The position numbers and the translations under genes were made by a program. Shown here in pieces: positions 52,853 through 61,355 of a stretch of 64,000 bases of DNA. The notes under the pieces were generated by a model, which ran no database searches, was not told the origin of the DNA, and saw only the letters and a program-made list of their open reading frames with translations. Within the stretch, counting starts at the first letter, position 1. Every line of letters begins with the position of its first letter. The stretch lies in NCBI GenBank assembly GCA_028277485.1, contig JANQGE010000037.1:3254-67253 (forward strand), written 5' to 3'. The stretch is from Chlorobium sp. (GTDB lineage: Bacteria; Bacteroidota; Chlorobiia; Chlorobiales; Chlorobiaceae).

Positions 52853-54157
52853 ATGAGGGATAACACGGTTGTGGTGCATTGTTTTACAAAAGCCGGCATG
52901 TTGTTCATGCTGTTTTTTATTCTCCAGGGTTGTTTAACGGGACTCCCGGTTTATGCTCAGGAAGTGTTGAAATGGCAGCAGTGTGTCAGTGAGGCACTGC
53001 AGGCTCGGCCTGATCTTGCTGCCGCCGAGGCATCGCTGCATCAGGCTGAAGCGCAGAAAAAAATTACCGCTTCAGTTGAACGTCCGCAGGTAAACGCCAG
53101 CTTGAGCGGCAAACGCAGCGACTCGACACAAGAAAAGCTCGATAGTAATTCAACTTTTTCCTACAGCGTTTCAGCCTCACAACTGCTGTATGATGGAGGG
53201 GTTACCGGCAGTAAAGTCGATGCCAGTAAAGAAACGTTGAACGCTGAAGAACAAGCTTTTCGTCTTGTGTCTTCGGAAGCCAGATTGTCATTACGGCGAG
53301 CTTTTGTAGAGCTTCTCAAGACGCAGAAACTTGTCGTGCTTGCAAAAGAGATCGAGGAGCGTCGAAGAGAAAATGTAGAGTTTCTGAAGCTGCGCTACGA
53401 AGCTGGTCGGGAGCATATAGGATCACTCCGCCGCTCGGAGGCTGATCTTGCCGAGGCGGAGTTCGAAGTTGCCCAGGCCGAGCGTGGTGTAGTGCTTGCT
53501 CAGTCACAGCTTTCCTCGGCCCTTGGGCGTGATGAGCGTTCCTCCTTGATTGCAGAGGGTTCATTTGCTGTTGAAGGTTTTTCTGAGAAAGCTCCTGATT
53601 TTACTACACTTGCGAAAGGACACCCTGAAGTTCTTCAGTTTGAAGCAAGCACACGTGCGGCACGTTACGAACACGAAGCTTCGAAAAAATCGCTTTCTCC
53701 CGAGCTTTCGCTCAATTCTTCTTTTGGCAGAAGTTCCTTTGAAAACTGGCCGCCTGATGAGCTTGACTGGAGTGCAGGGTTTGAGCTTTCACTTCCTCTG
53801 TATACGGGTGGAGGCACTGAGGCAGCTGCGGCTAAAGCTCTGGGGGCAGTAAATGAACAGATCTCCAAAAGCCGGGGCGTTTATCTCGAGGTGCTCGATA
53901 CGCTTGAAGAGCGTTGGAAAAATGTTCGGGATGCTGCCGAAAACCTCAAGGTACAGGAAAAATACCTTGAATCGGCCAATCTTCGATCTACCATTGCCAA
54001 TGCCCAGTATTCAAATGGTTTGATTTCCTTCGATGACTGGGTGATTATCGAAGACAATCTCGTCAGCTCAAAAAAATCACATCTCAATGCCCAGGCCCAG
54101 CTTTTTGTGGCCAGGGCTGAATGGACGCAGGCAAAAGGAGTGGGACTGAATGAATAA
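52853..54157 (+). CDS. TolC-family outer-membrane efflux protein
   Basis: A 434-residue outer-membrane factor. After a signal peptide (FFILQGCLTGLPVYAQ) come two TolC-like halves of helices with the family phrases SEALQARPDLAAAEASLHQAEAQKK, SVSASQLLYDGG and FELSLPLYTGGGTEAA. It forms the exit duct of a tripartite exporter. It is well preceded by GAGAGG and overlaps the following adaptor gene by 8 bases. Confidence 0.9.
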   Translation: MRDNTVVVHCFTKAGMLFMLFFILQGCLTGLPVYAQEVLKWQQCVSEALQARPDLAAAEASLHQAEAQKKITASVERPQVNASLSGKRSDSTQEKLDSNSTFSYSVSASQLLYDGGVTGSKVDASKETLNAEEQAFRLVSSEARLSLRRAFVELLKTQKLVVLAKEIEERRRENVEFLKLRYEAGREHIGSLRRSEADLAEAEFEVAQAERGVVLAQSQLSSALGRDERSSLIAEGSFAVEGFSEKAPDFTTLAKGHPEVLQFEASTRAARYEHEASKKSLSPELSLNSSFGRSSFENWPPDELDWSAGFELSLPLYTGGGTEAAAAKALGAVNEQISKSRGVYLEVLDTLEERWKNVRDAAENLKVQEKYLESANLRSTIANAQYSNGLISFDDWVIIEDNLVSSKKSHLNAQAQLFVARAEWTQAKGVGLNE

Positions 54158-55109
54158 AAAAGTACTTGCCGGTGCAGCAGCGTTTTTCGCTGTAATTGTA
54201 TTCGTTGTTGCGTGGGGAATGGCTCTTCAGAAGCAAGAATCTGCCACCAAGCTGCGTGAGGTGCAAGCTGGAACAGGAACAATTCGTGAAACGGTTTCTA
54301 CGACCGGTGTGGTAGAGCCGCGGAACAGATTGAAAATCCAATCTTCAGTAGCAGGAAGGGTTGAAGAGGTTCTTGTCGATGAAGGGGGAATGGTTACGAA
54401 GGGAGACCGGCTTGCGCTGCTCAGCTCCACCGAAAGGGCGGCTCTCTTGGATGCTGCAAGGTTGAGGGATAAAAAAGAACAGGCCTATTGGGACACCGTT
54501 TACAGTAAAACGGTCATTCTGGCTCCAATTAAAGGCCAGGTGATCGTGCGCAGTATCGAGCCTGGCCAGACGGTTACTGCCAGTGATTCGCTCTTTGTTC
54601 TCTCGGACCGGCTGATAGTAACCGCCTATGTTGATGAAACCGATATCGGCAGGGTATCTCAGGGTCAGGAAGCGACGATAACTCTCGATGCCTATCCGGA
54701 TATTGCGGTCAGGGGGAAGGTAGAGCATGTCCACTATGAATCACATCTTGAAAACAACGTCACTATCTACCATGTCGACATCATTCCGGAGACCATTCCA
54801 AAAGTGTTCCGTTCAGGCATGAGTGCCAATATCGATATTGTCGTCGATGAAAGAGATGGTGCTGTTCTGGTTCCGGCTTGTGCAGTTCAAAATCTTGACG
54901 GTCACAGCGTCGTTATGGTCAAAAACCGTCAGGGTGATGTACAGGGAACGTATGTCAAGGTCACTACCGGTTTGCAGGATGAAGATATCATTGAAATCAG
55001 GGAGGGTATCGAAGCAGGTGCTATGCTTCTGGTTCGTGACGATTCGTTTGTGCTGCCTGAAAACAGCGGTAGCGGCAATCCTTTCCTGCCGCAACGAAAG
55101 AAACGGTAA
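54150..55109 (+). CDS. MacA-like periplasmic adaptor with a shortened hairpin
   Basis: A 319-residue membrane-fusion protein with an N-terminal anchor (residues 6-24). The first lipoyl half is QSSVAGRVEEVLVDEGG and the second is APIKGQVIVRSIEPGQTV. Between them there are only about 40 residues (STERAALLDAARLRDKKE...), where most MacA proteins have a coiled-coil hairpin of 60-100. The barrel domain follows (IVTAYVDETDIGRVSQGQEATI). It lies between tolC (8-base overlap) and macB (8-base gap). Confidence 0.88.
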   Translation: MNKKVLAGAAAFFAVIVFVVAWGMALQKQESATKLREVQAGTGTIRETVSTTGVVEPRNRLKIQSSVAGRVEEVLVDEGGMVTKGDRLALLSSTERAALLDAARLRDKKEQAYWDTVYSKTVILAPIKGQVIVRSIEPGQTVTASDSLFVLSDRLIVTAYVDETDIGRVSQGQEATITLDAYPDIAVRGKVEHVHYESHLENNVTIYHVDIIPETIPKVFRSGMSANIDIVVDERDGAVLVPACAVQNLDGHSVVMVKNRQGDVQGTYVKVTTGLQDEDIIEIREGIEAGAMLLVRDDSFVLPENSGSGNPFLPQRKKR

Positions 55110-55117
55110 TTCCGGCA

Positions 55118-57076
55118 ATGATTAAACTTGACAACATCCAAAAGACCTACAGTATCGGTGAAAGCTCCGTCCATGCACTCAGAGGGGTTTCACTCTCGAT
55201 CGAGCAGGGCGAGTTCATTGCCATTATGGGGGCATCGGGTTCAGGAAAATCCACACTCATGCACATTCTCGGCCTGCTGGACACGCCGGACAGTGGTGAT
55301 TACTTCCTTTCGGGGCGCAATGTCAACACGTTGAACGAGGGTGAGCTTGCTGCTTTGCGTAACCATGTCGCTGGTTTCGTGTTCCAGCAGTTTCATTTGC
55401 TCAAACGTATGAGCCTTGTCGACAATGTCCGTTTGCCGCATATCTACAGCGGTGAAGAAGGTGATTTCCGTGAAGAGGCGATTAACTGTTTGCGGCTTGT
55501 GGGGCTCGATGATCGGGCTGATCACAGGCCGAATCAGCTTTCCGGCGGACAGCAGCAGCGTGTGGCCATAGCCCGGGCACTGATACGCAACCCAATGATT
55601 ATTTTTGCTGATGAGCCCACCGGCAATCTTGATACGATGAACTCCTCGGAGATCATGCACATTCTCAAGCGGCTTCATGGAGACGGAAAAACCATCATCA
55701 TGGTGACGCACGAGGACAATATTGCTGCATATGCCGATCGGATTATTACCATGTCCGATGGCCGGATTGTCAGCGATGAACGTAAAGCCGGAAGAGCTGA
55801 CCGGCAGTTGTTCCGGAAGGAGCCCGTGAATCCGAACACCCATATCCCCTTGTGGCGCAACGGCCGTTTTTCCGGTTTTGTCCTGCAGGCGGTGCAGTCC
55901 ATCCTTTCCAACAAAGTTCGTTCTTTTCTTTCAGTACTTGGTATTCTGGTCGGGGTGGCGTCGGTTATCGCCATGTTGGCCCTCGGTGCAGGAGCGCAGG
56001 TATCGATGGAAGAGAGTTTAAAATCCATGGGTTCAAATCTGCTTTCTGTCAGGGGGGGATCTGCATCCATAAGGGGGGCCGCTCAGGGAGCGGGAGCAGT
56101 TACCCGTTTTACTTTCAATGATGTTGAAGGTATAGCGGCAATGACGTCACACGTAAAGCGTGCATCGGGTATTGTGAGAGGCAGTGCGCAGATCGTTTAT
56201 GGCGGCAATAACTGGAGTACTTCACTGGAAGGGGTTGGTTTCGAGTATGGCGAAATGCGTGCTACCATTCCAACTATCGGGCGATGGTTTAACGAACAAG
56301 AGCTGAAAAAACGTGAAAAAGTCGCAGTTGTCGGGATGACGGTTGCCAAGGAACTGTTCGGCAGCAGTGTCAGCCCCGTCGGCAAAACAATCAAGATCAA
56401 CAGGATCAATTTCACGGTTATCGGGGTGGCACCTGCCAAGGGGTTTTCAGGACCTCGTGATGGGGATGATGTCGTGCTGATTCCTGTGACTACGGCGATG
56501 TACAGGGTCCTTGGTAAGGATTATTTCGATGGCATCTACGTCGAATCGGTTTCTCCGGTCATGATTGAGCGGACCAAAGATGCGGTCGAGCGGATCATTC
56601 GCAAGCGGCATCGTCTTGGTGACGAGGACGATTCTTTTTCGATCAGGGACATGACCGAGATTAAACAAATGCTCTCCAGTACAACCCAGACCATGGGCCT
56701 TCTCCTTGGGGCCATCGCGGCAATTTCTCTCGTTGTCGGGGGCATAGGCATTATGAACATCATGCTGGTGTCGGTTACCGAAAGAACAAAAGAAATCGGG
56801 CTTCGTAAAGCGATAGGGGCGCGAAAAAGCGATATCATGCTGCAGTTTATCGTCGAATCCGTAGGTATGACCCTCTCTGGCGGTTTGTTCGGCATTGTTG
56901 CGGGAATAACCGTTGCATGGGGGTTGTCGGTTTTTGCCGGCTGGGCGGTGCAGACGTCGATGTCTGCGATTGTTCTCGCCACAGGTTTTTCGATGTTGAT
57001 CGGCTTGAGTTTCGGGCTTTGGCCGGCAAAAAAAGCGGCCGATCTCAAGCCGGTCGAAGCTCTAAGATATGAGTAA
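55118..57076 (+). CDS. MacB-type ABC exporter, fused ATPase-permease
   Basis: A 652-residue protein with an N-terminal ATPase (Walker A GASGSGKST near residue 39, signature LSGGQQQR, Walker B IIFADEPTGNLD) and a C-terminal FtsX/MacB permease. One helix lies near 265-290, a periplasmic domain with LLSVRGGSASIRG follows, and three final helices lie near 525-645 (IAAISLVVGGIGIMNIMLVSVTERTKEIGLRKAIGARK). With the preceding tolC and adaptor genes it forms a tripartite exporter, for example of macrolides, peptides or lipids; the substrate is unknown. Confidence 0.92.
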   Translation: MIKLDNIQKTYSIGESSVHALRGVSLSIEQGEFIAIMGASGSGKSTLMHILGLLDTPDSGDYFLSGRNVNTLNEGELAALRNHVAGFVFQQFHLLKRMSLVDNVRLPHIYSGEEGDFREEAINCLRLVGLDDRADHRPNQLSGGQQQRVAIARALIRNPMIIFADEPTGNLDTMNSSEIMHILKRLHGDGKTIIMVTHEDNIAAYADRIITMSDGRIVSDERKAGRADRQLFRKEPVNPNTHIPLWRNGRFSGFVLQAVQSILSNKVRSFLSVLGILVGVASVIAMLALGAGAQVSMEESLKSMGSNLLSVRGGSASIRGAAQGAGAVTRFTFNDVEGIAAMTSHVKRASGIVRGSAQIVYGGNNWSTSLEGVGFEYGEMRATIPTIGRWFNEQELKKREKVAVVGMTVAKELFGSSVSPVGKTIKINRINFTVIGVAPAKGFSGPRDGDDVVLIPVTTAMYRVLGKDYFDGIYVESVSPVMIERTKDAVERIIRKRHRLGDEDDSFSIRDMTEIKQMLSSTTQTMGLLLGAIAAISLVVGGIGIMNIMLVSVTERTKEIGLRKAIGARKSDIMLQFIVESVGMTLSGGLFGIVAGITVAWGLSVFAGWAVQTSMSAIVLATGFSMLIGLSFGLWPAKKAADLKPVEALRYE

Positions 57077-57158
57077 CCTTGCTTGAAAACAGGCTGCATC
57101 GTCAAGCCGGTTTCATCAATGTCCCTTGATTAATTTCCTGGTCTCTTTCGCTTCCTGC

Positions 57159-57983
57159 CTATTTTCTATAATACCTCATCGCGTCCGGGATCGCATTTCT
57201 GATCTGTTGGATTCTCGATGCATCCGAAGGATGGGTGCTGAGGAATTCGGGCGGTTTTCCGCCTTTTGACGCTTTGGACATTCTTTGCCAGAAGCTTATG
57301 GCTTCATTGGGGTTGTATCCGGCCATAGCCATGAATATCAGGCCGATTTTGTCGGCTTCATATTCATGAAGCCGGCTGTAAGGGAGAATGAGGGCAACCT
57401 GTGATCCTATGCCGAATGCCGTCATCCAGAGTTGGCGTGTTTCCCGGGGTCTTGAACGCAATGCCGAGTTCAGGGCCATGCCCCCCATCTGGGTCAAAAG
57501 CATCTGGCTCATGCGTTCGTTGCCATGTTTTGCGACGGCATGAGCGATTTCATGAGCCATAACAACCGCCAAACCTGCATCGGTTTTTGTGTAGGGGAGA
57601 ATTCCGGTATACACGACGATCTTGCCGCCGGGCATGCACCAGGCGTTAGGGGATTTGTTTTCTATGAGATTGAATTCCCATGAGTAGTTTCGCAGCTCGT
57701 AAGAAAGGCCGCGCTGTTTGAAATATTGTTCAACTGCGCTCTTCAGTCTTCCCCCGACCCGCATTAACCGTGCAGTTTCGACCTTGTCACGGCTGCGTTT
57801 GTTTGTTCTGAGAAACTCCCTGTACTGTTCGTTGCTCAGGGAAAGCATGGAAGCGGAGGGGACAAGGTTGAGCTGAGATCTTCCGGTTATAGGAACAGTC
57901 GCGCATGAGACAAGGAACAGGACAGCTAACAAGAGCGGGGTGGCGCGTTTCAGCGCTGCAGTTGACAATTTTTTGCTTCTCAT
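57159..57983 (-). CDS. M48-family metalloprotease lipoprotein
   Basis: A 274-residue zinc protease of the M48 (LoiP/YggG/BepA-like) group. The ATG complementary to 57981-57983 gives a lipoprotein signal (LLLAVLFLVSC). The zinc site is VVMAHEIAHAVAKHGNE with the HExxH motif, and a downstream Glu in LHEYEADKIGLIFMA completes it. The C-terminal part contains FLSTHPSDASRIQQI. It probably works in the periplasm on misfolded outer-membrane proteins. Confidence 0.9.
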   Translation of the reverse strand: MRSKKLSTAALKRATPLLLAVLFLVSCATVPITGRSQLNLVPSASMLSLSNEQYREFLRTNKRSRDKVETARLMRVGGRLKSAVEQYFKQRGLSYELRNYSWEFNLIENKSPNAWCMPGGKIVVYTGILPYTKTDAGLAVVMAHEIAHAVAKHGNERMSQMLLTQMGGMALNSALRSRPRETRQLWMTAFGIGSQVALILPYSRLHEYEADKIGLIFMAMAGYNPNEAISFWQRMSKASKGGKPPEFLSTHPSDASRIQQIRNAIPDAMRYYRK

Positions 57984-58003
57984 GGGATCCGACCGGTTGA
58001 TGG

Positions 58004-58951
58004 TTAATAGGAATACAGTTGTTTTACCTTCTTTCTCCAGCAATGGAAAAGAATGTGTCCGGCAAAACCGGCCAGTTCCGGGTTCAGGAGACCGGCAGCC
58101 TGCTCCTGAAGAAAAAGATAATGCTTTTGCGTTAATGATTGTAAGACATCACCTACAGAAAACCAGACAGCAAGGTATTGACGCACATGGGTATCGATAG
58201 GAAACGCCGAAAAACGGTGAAGCCCGAACAGTATAATGCAATCGGCTATTTTTGGCCCTATGCCCAGCAGGGCACAGAGTGTTTTTCTTATGTGCTCGAG
58301 GGGCATATGGGGATCTTTGAGGGCTTCCAGGTCAAGCCTGCCGGACACGATACTTCTGGCGGCGGTAATGATATTGTTTGCCCTGATACAATTGTTATTC
58401 GTGCAGAGTCCGAGTGATTCCGGATTTGCCGCGGCCAGGGATTCGGGCGAGGGGAAGCTGTAGTAAATAAACGGCTTGTTGTTCATGATAACCGTATGTT
58501 TTTTGCCGAATTCCCTTGCAAGATATGTTACCTGTTTCCGGATCACCTGCATGCCAAGACCTTGGGCACACATGAAGGTGATCAGGGTTTCAAATGCATC
58601 CTGCCTGAGGATTTTGACCCCGAGATACGGCTGAATAAGGGTCCATATTTCAGGAAAACGTGCTTTGAACTCGCGCGGAAACAGTGCGTCGACATCCGTG
58701 TCAAGGCTGAAATAATGCTGCACGAAATCATCGATGTTTTTTCCGCCAACGGTCTTGTTTGTGGTTACGAGTGTGTATCCGGAATTTTTTTTGTGCTCTA
58801 TAAGCAATAAATCATGCTCAATAATGCCGTATGTAAATTTATTCGATCTGTCAATATGGTTCCACCTGAAGCTTTGTCCGCTGAATAAAGTATTGTGAAT
58901 ATCAAATCCTGTAAGTGGTTTTTTGTGCACTATTTTTCTTTTTATTGTCAC
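58004..58951 (-). CDS. OGG1-like 8-oxoguanine DNA glycosylase/lyase
   Basis: A 315-residue HhH-GPD DNA glycosylase closest in pattern to OGG1. The N-terminal FSGQSFRW motif lies at residues 23-30. The helix-hairpin-helix is LLGIGPKIADCIILFG with catalytic Lys234, and Asp253 is in FPIDTHVRQYL. It should remove 8-oxoguanine from DNA with lyase activity. An extremely AT-rich stretch lies just upstream of its start. The M48 protease gene follows 20 bases downstream on the same strand. Confidence 0.87.
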   Translation of the reverse strand: MTIKRKIVHKKPLTGFDIHNTLFSGQSFRWNHIDRSNKFTYGIIEHDLLLIEHKKNSGYTLVTTNKTVGGKNIDDFVQHYFSLDTDVDALFPREFKARFPEIWTLIQPYLGVKILRQDAFETLITFMCAQGLGMQVIRKQVTYLAREFGKKHTVIMNNKPFIYYSFPSPESLAAANPESLGLCTNNNCIRANNIITAARSIVSGRLDLEALKDPHMPLEHIRKTLCALLGIGPKIADCIILFGLHRFSAFPIDTHVRQYLAVWFSVGDVLQSLTQKHYLFLQEQAAGLLNPELAGFAGHILFHCWRKKVKQLYSY

Positions 58952-59162
58952 TTTATTTTTCTCTATAACAAATTTTTTCTGTATTAATGCCTTTGTGCTG
59001 TAATATTATTTTAAATGTTATAAAAAAACAATTTAATGTTTTTAATGTAAAGTATCTTTTATATAAGTTTTAGCTTTTTATGATTTAAAATACTGTTTTT
59101 ATTATGATGTTTTTCTTGATTTTATAATTGTTTTCTCGGCACTTTTTTTGTGAATTATTTTA
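58952..59162. other. Very AT-rich intergenic block
   Basis: Roughly 210 bases made largely of A and T (runs such as TTATAAAAAAACAATTTAATG), far more than the surroundings. It contains no gene. It could carry promoter and upstream-activating A-tracts for the glycosylase gene, or mark foreign DNA. No direct repeats longer than about 8 bases were seen. Confidence 0.6.
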
Positions 59163-59276
59163 AGGTGCTTTTATTTATTCCTCGCCTCAATTGCATCGTT
59201 GAACGGACAAGAAAAGAGTTTCTGTGCTCCGTTCGCCTTGCACTTAAACCGTTCATGACAATAAATAGAGGTGCCC
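59163..59276 (+). repeat. GGGCACCTC repeat, long copy with type-B core
   Basis: A 114-base copy; the left end is eroded (AGGTGCTTTTATTTATTCC) and the right end is intact (AATAAATAGAGGTGCCC). It has the core CTCAATTGCATCGTTGAACG and keeps the inner segment TGTGCTCCGTTCGCCTTGCA. Together with 63715 it shows the full-length B form. Confidence 0.92.
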
Positions 59277-59303
59277 TTTTATTCGTTGTTATTTCGATTT
59301 GCG

Positions 59304-59350
59304 GATAAAAAAAGCCGGAACAATTCTGTCTTGAGAAAATTGTTCCGGCT
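59304..59350 (-). terminator. Rho-independent terminator of the KamA-like gene
   Basis: AGCCGGAACAATT (59313-59325) pairs perfectly with AATTGTTCCGGCT (59338-59350). On the minus strand the hairpin is followed by TTTTTTTA, the classic terminator layout, 31 bases after the gene's stop codon. Confidence 0.9.
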
Positions 59351-59381
59351 GAAAAATGGACGGGATAAGTTGATTATAGTA

Positions 59382-60689
59382 CTACCAGCAATAGTTGTAG
59401 ATTTCTCTCATTTCTCGTTTAAAAAAGAATTCTTCGTGGCCAAATGCGGGGTTGAGATCGTCGATCCAGGAGGCTGATTCATCAAATTCCGCGAAGAATA
59501 TTTTATTGGTCCATTCAGGGTTTCTGCCCTGAGTGAATTTCAGGGCGAACACTTTTTCGCCATTGATTTCAGTTATACCTTCTACGATAATCTTGCCGGG
59601 TGAACATGACATTGACGGTCCTCGAACCGTTCTGCCAAGCCCTGACATCTTGTGGTAAGCATCGGTGAAGATGCTTACGGCTTGTGCAAGGGGAATTCCA
59701 AAATACTGTTTTGGGCCGGTATCTCTTTCAAGAAACATGTAGTAAGGGATAATGCCCAGTTGGAGCTGTTTTTGCCACATGTTCTCCCAGATTTCCGCAT
59801 CGTCGTTCACGTGTTGTACGACAGGGGATTGGCTGCGTATGACCGCTCCGGTTGATCGGATTCGGCTTATGGCCTCACCAGCCTCCGGCGTTTCGATTTC
59901 CCGGGGATGGCTGTTGTGTGCCATGATGGCGAGATGCTTGCCTGAAGACACGATCTGTTCAAAAAAGCCGAGTAATTCATCTGCATCTCGTTCGGCGGTA
60001 AAACGGTACGGCCACCAGCTCAGCGCTTTTGTGCCTATCCTGATCGCCTTTACAGTCGGTATAGTCAGCAAAGGCTGGATGTACTTTTTTATTTGGCGGG
60101 TGCTCATTACCATCGGATCACCTCCGGTAAAGATAATGTCTTTTGCCTCGGGATGATCGTTGAGATAGTTTACAAGCAGCGTGATGTCGTTGTTGGCGAA
60201 TTTGAGATTTTCAAGCCCTGAAAACTGGGGCCATCGGAAGCAGTAAGTGCAGTAAGCATGGCAAATCTGCGCTTCGGACGGGAAAAACAGCACACTTTCC
60301 CGGTACTTGTGCTGAATGCCATGGAGCACCTCATCATCTATGCGCGGAGTATTGAGCTCCATCTGTCCGGCAGGATTAGGGTTCTGCAGGAGCAAGATCT
60401 CTTTTGCTGCTTGACGGATTATCTCGGTTGGGGCTTCGGTTCTCACCAGATCGGACATTCGAGCAAAATCTTCCGGTTCAAGCATTTCGTCCTGGGGAAA
60501 GCACAGCCTGAACAAAGGATCTGCCGGAATGTTCGACCAGTCAATAAGGTTTTCGGTTATGTAGTTGTTTACCCTGAATGGATAAACGGACGCTATAGTT
60601 TTAATAACGTGGCGCTGTTCTTCAGGTATTTCCCCGTATTGGGGGAGGTTATGAAGATTTTCCGCTGTATATGAATGATATTGTAACAT
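59382..60689 (-). CDS. Lysine 2,3-aminomutase-like radical SAM enzyme
   Basis: A 435-residue KamA/YodO-family enzyme using PLP and a 4Fe-4S cluster bound by Cys143, Cys147 and Cys150 (CHAYCTYCFRW). Other family segments are IIFTGGDPMVMSTRQI and RIGTKALSWWPYRF. Lysine 2,3-aminomutase makes beta-lysine, which can be acetylated to the osmolyte N-acetyl-beta-lysine. The acetyltransferase partner (ablB) is not in this window, so the substrate stays open. A strong terminator follows the gene. Confidence 0.85.
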   Translation of the reverse strand: MLQYHSYTAENLHNLPQYGEIPEEQRHVIKTIASVYPFRVNNYITENLIDWSNIPADPLFRLCFPQDEMLEPEDFARMSDLVRTEAPTEIIRQAAKEILLLQNPNPAGQMELNTPRIDDEVLHGIQHKYRESVLFFPSEAQICHAYCTYCFRWPQFSGLENLKFANNDITLLVNYLNDHPEAKDIIFTGGDPMVMSTRQIKKYIQPLLTIPTVKAIRIGTKALSWWPYRFTAERDADELLGFFEQIVSSGKHLAIMAHNSHPREIETPEAGEAISRIRSTGAVIRSQSPVVQHVNDDAEIWENMWQKQLQLGIIPYYMFLERDTGPKQYFGIPLAQAVSIFTDAYHKMSGLGRTVRGPSMSCSPGKIIVEGITEINGEKVFALKFTQGRNPEWTNKIFFAEFDESASWIDDLNPAFGHEEFFFKREMREIYNYCW

Positions 60690-60717
60690 AGGAAACTACT
60701 GTTTGTTGTCTGCATAA

Positions 60718-60833
60718 GGGACCTCTATTAATTTGTTGCGCGCCCTGATTATTTCGTTGGTCGGATAAAAGAGGGTTTCTGTGCTCCGTCCGCCTCGTAC
60801 TCAAGACTCTCACGACAATTTATAGAGGTGCCC
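60718..60833 (+). repeat. GGGCACCTC repeat, full-length type-A copy
   Basis: The best full-length example, 116 bases: GGGACCTCTATTAATTTG at the left (one C lost), then GCGCGCCCTGATTATTTCG, TTGGTCGGATAAAAGAGG, the inner segment GTGCTCCGTCCGCC and the right end AATTTATAGAGGTGCCC. It is flanked by ATAA on both sides, a possible 4-base target duplication. Confidence 0.93.
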
Positions 60834-61355
60834 ATAAATCTTTCATAATAAGATGTTTACCCGATTTGGCCGCATGGTGTGTTGCAGTATTGTTTGTGGA
60901 ACAAAAGAAAACCTCTGTTTGATTTTCCCCTGTGCCGAACCCCTCGAAAAATTCATTCGATAGAAAAACCTTGGGATAAAAGTAAACACCAAGTCTTCGA
61001 ATGCCAGAGATCGGGTGGAAAACAGAGTGCTTCTGCAATTGGTTGAACGTCTTAGAGCAGAAATTCTGTTGGTCTGTTGATGATAGGTAACAATGATTTT
61101 TCTTTTCTGCAAACCGGCGGAGGGAAGAGCGCAGGGACATCAGGATATGCAACAATAATTAATAGGGGTGTTATCAACATTTTTCACTATCTTAGGCTAA
61201 CTGATAAATGCCTTGGAAAACCTGAGTTGAAACCGCTGTATGCACCCCGAATCTGTTCGGGACGGCAGGTCTTTCCAGGTTCTGATTTTATTTACCAGGA
61301 TCACGTAGTACGTCTTCTCTCTGTGTGCTTGTGATTCTTCACGTAAAAAGCACAT
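60834..61355. other. Long region without a recognised gene
   Basis: Between the repeat copy and the acyl-CoA ligase no frame looks like a known protein. A minus-strand frame of 111 codons (60820-61155) runs into the repeat copy, which supplies its stop; its composition (many His, Asn, Ser) is not convincing. It could be a relic of a lost gene or a long leader. No stable hairpin with T-run was found. Confidence 0.4.
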
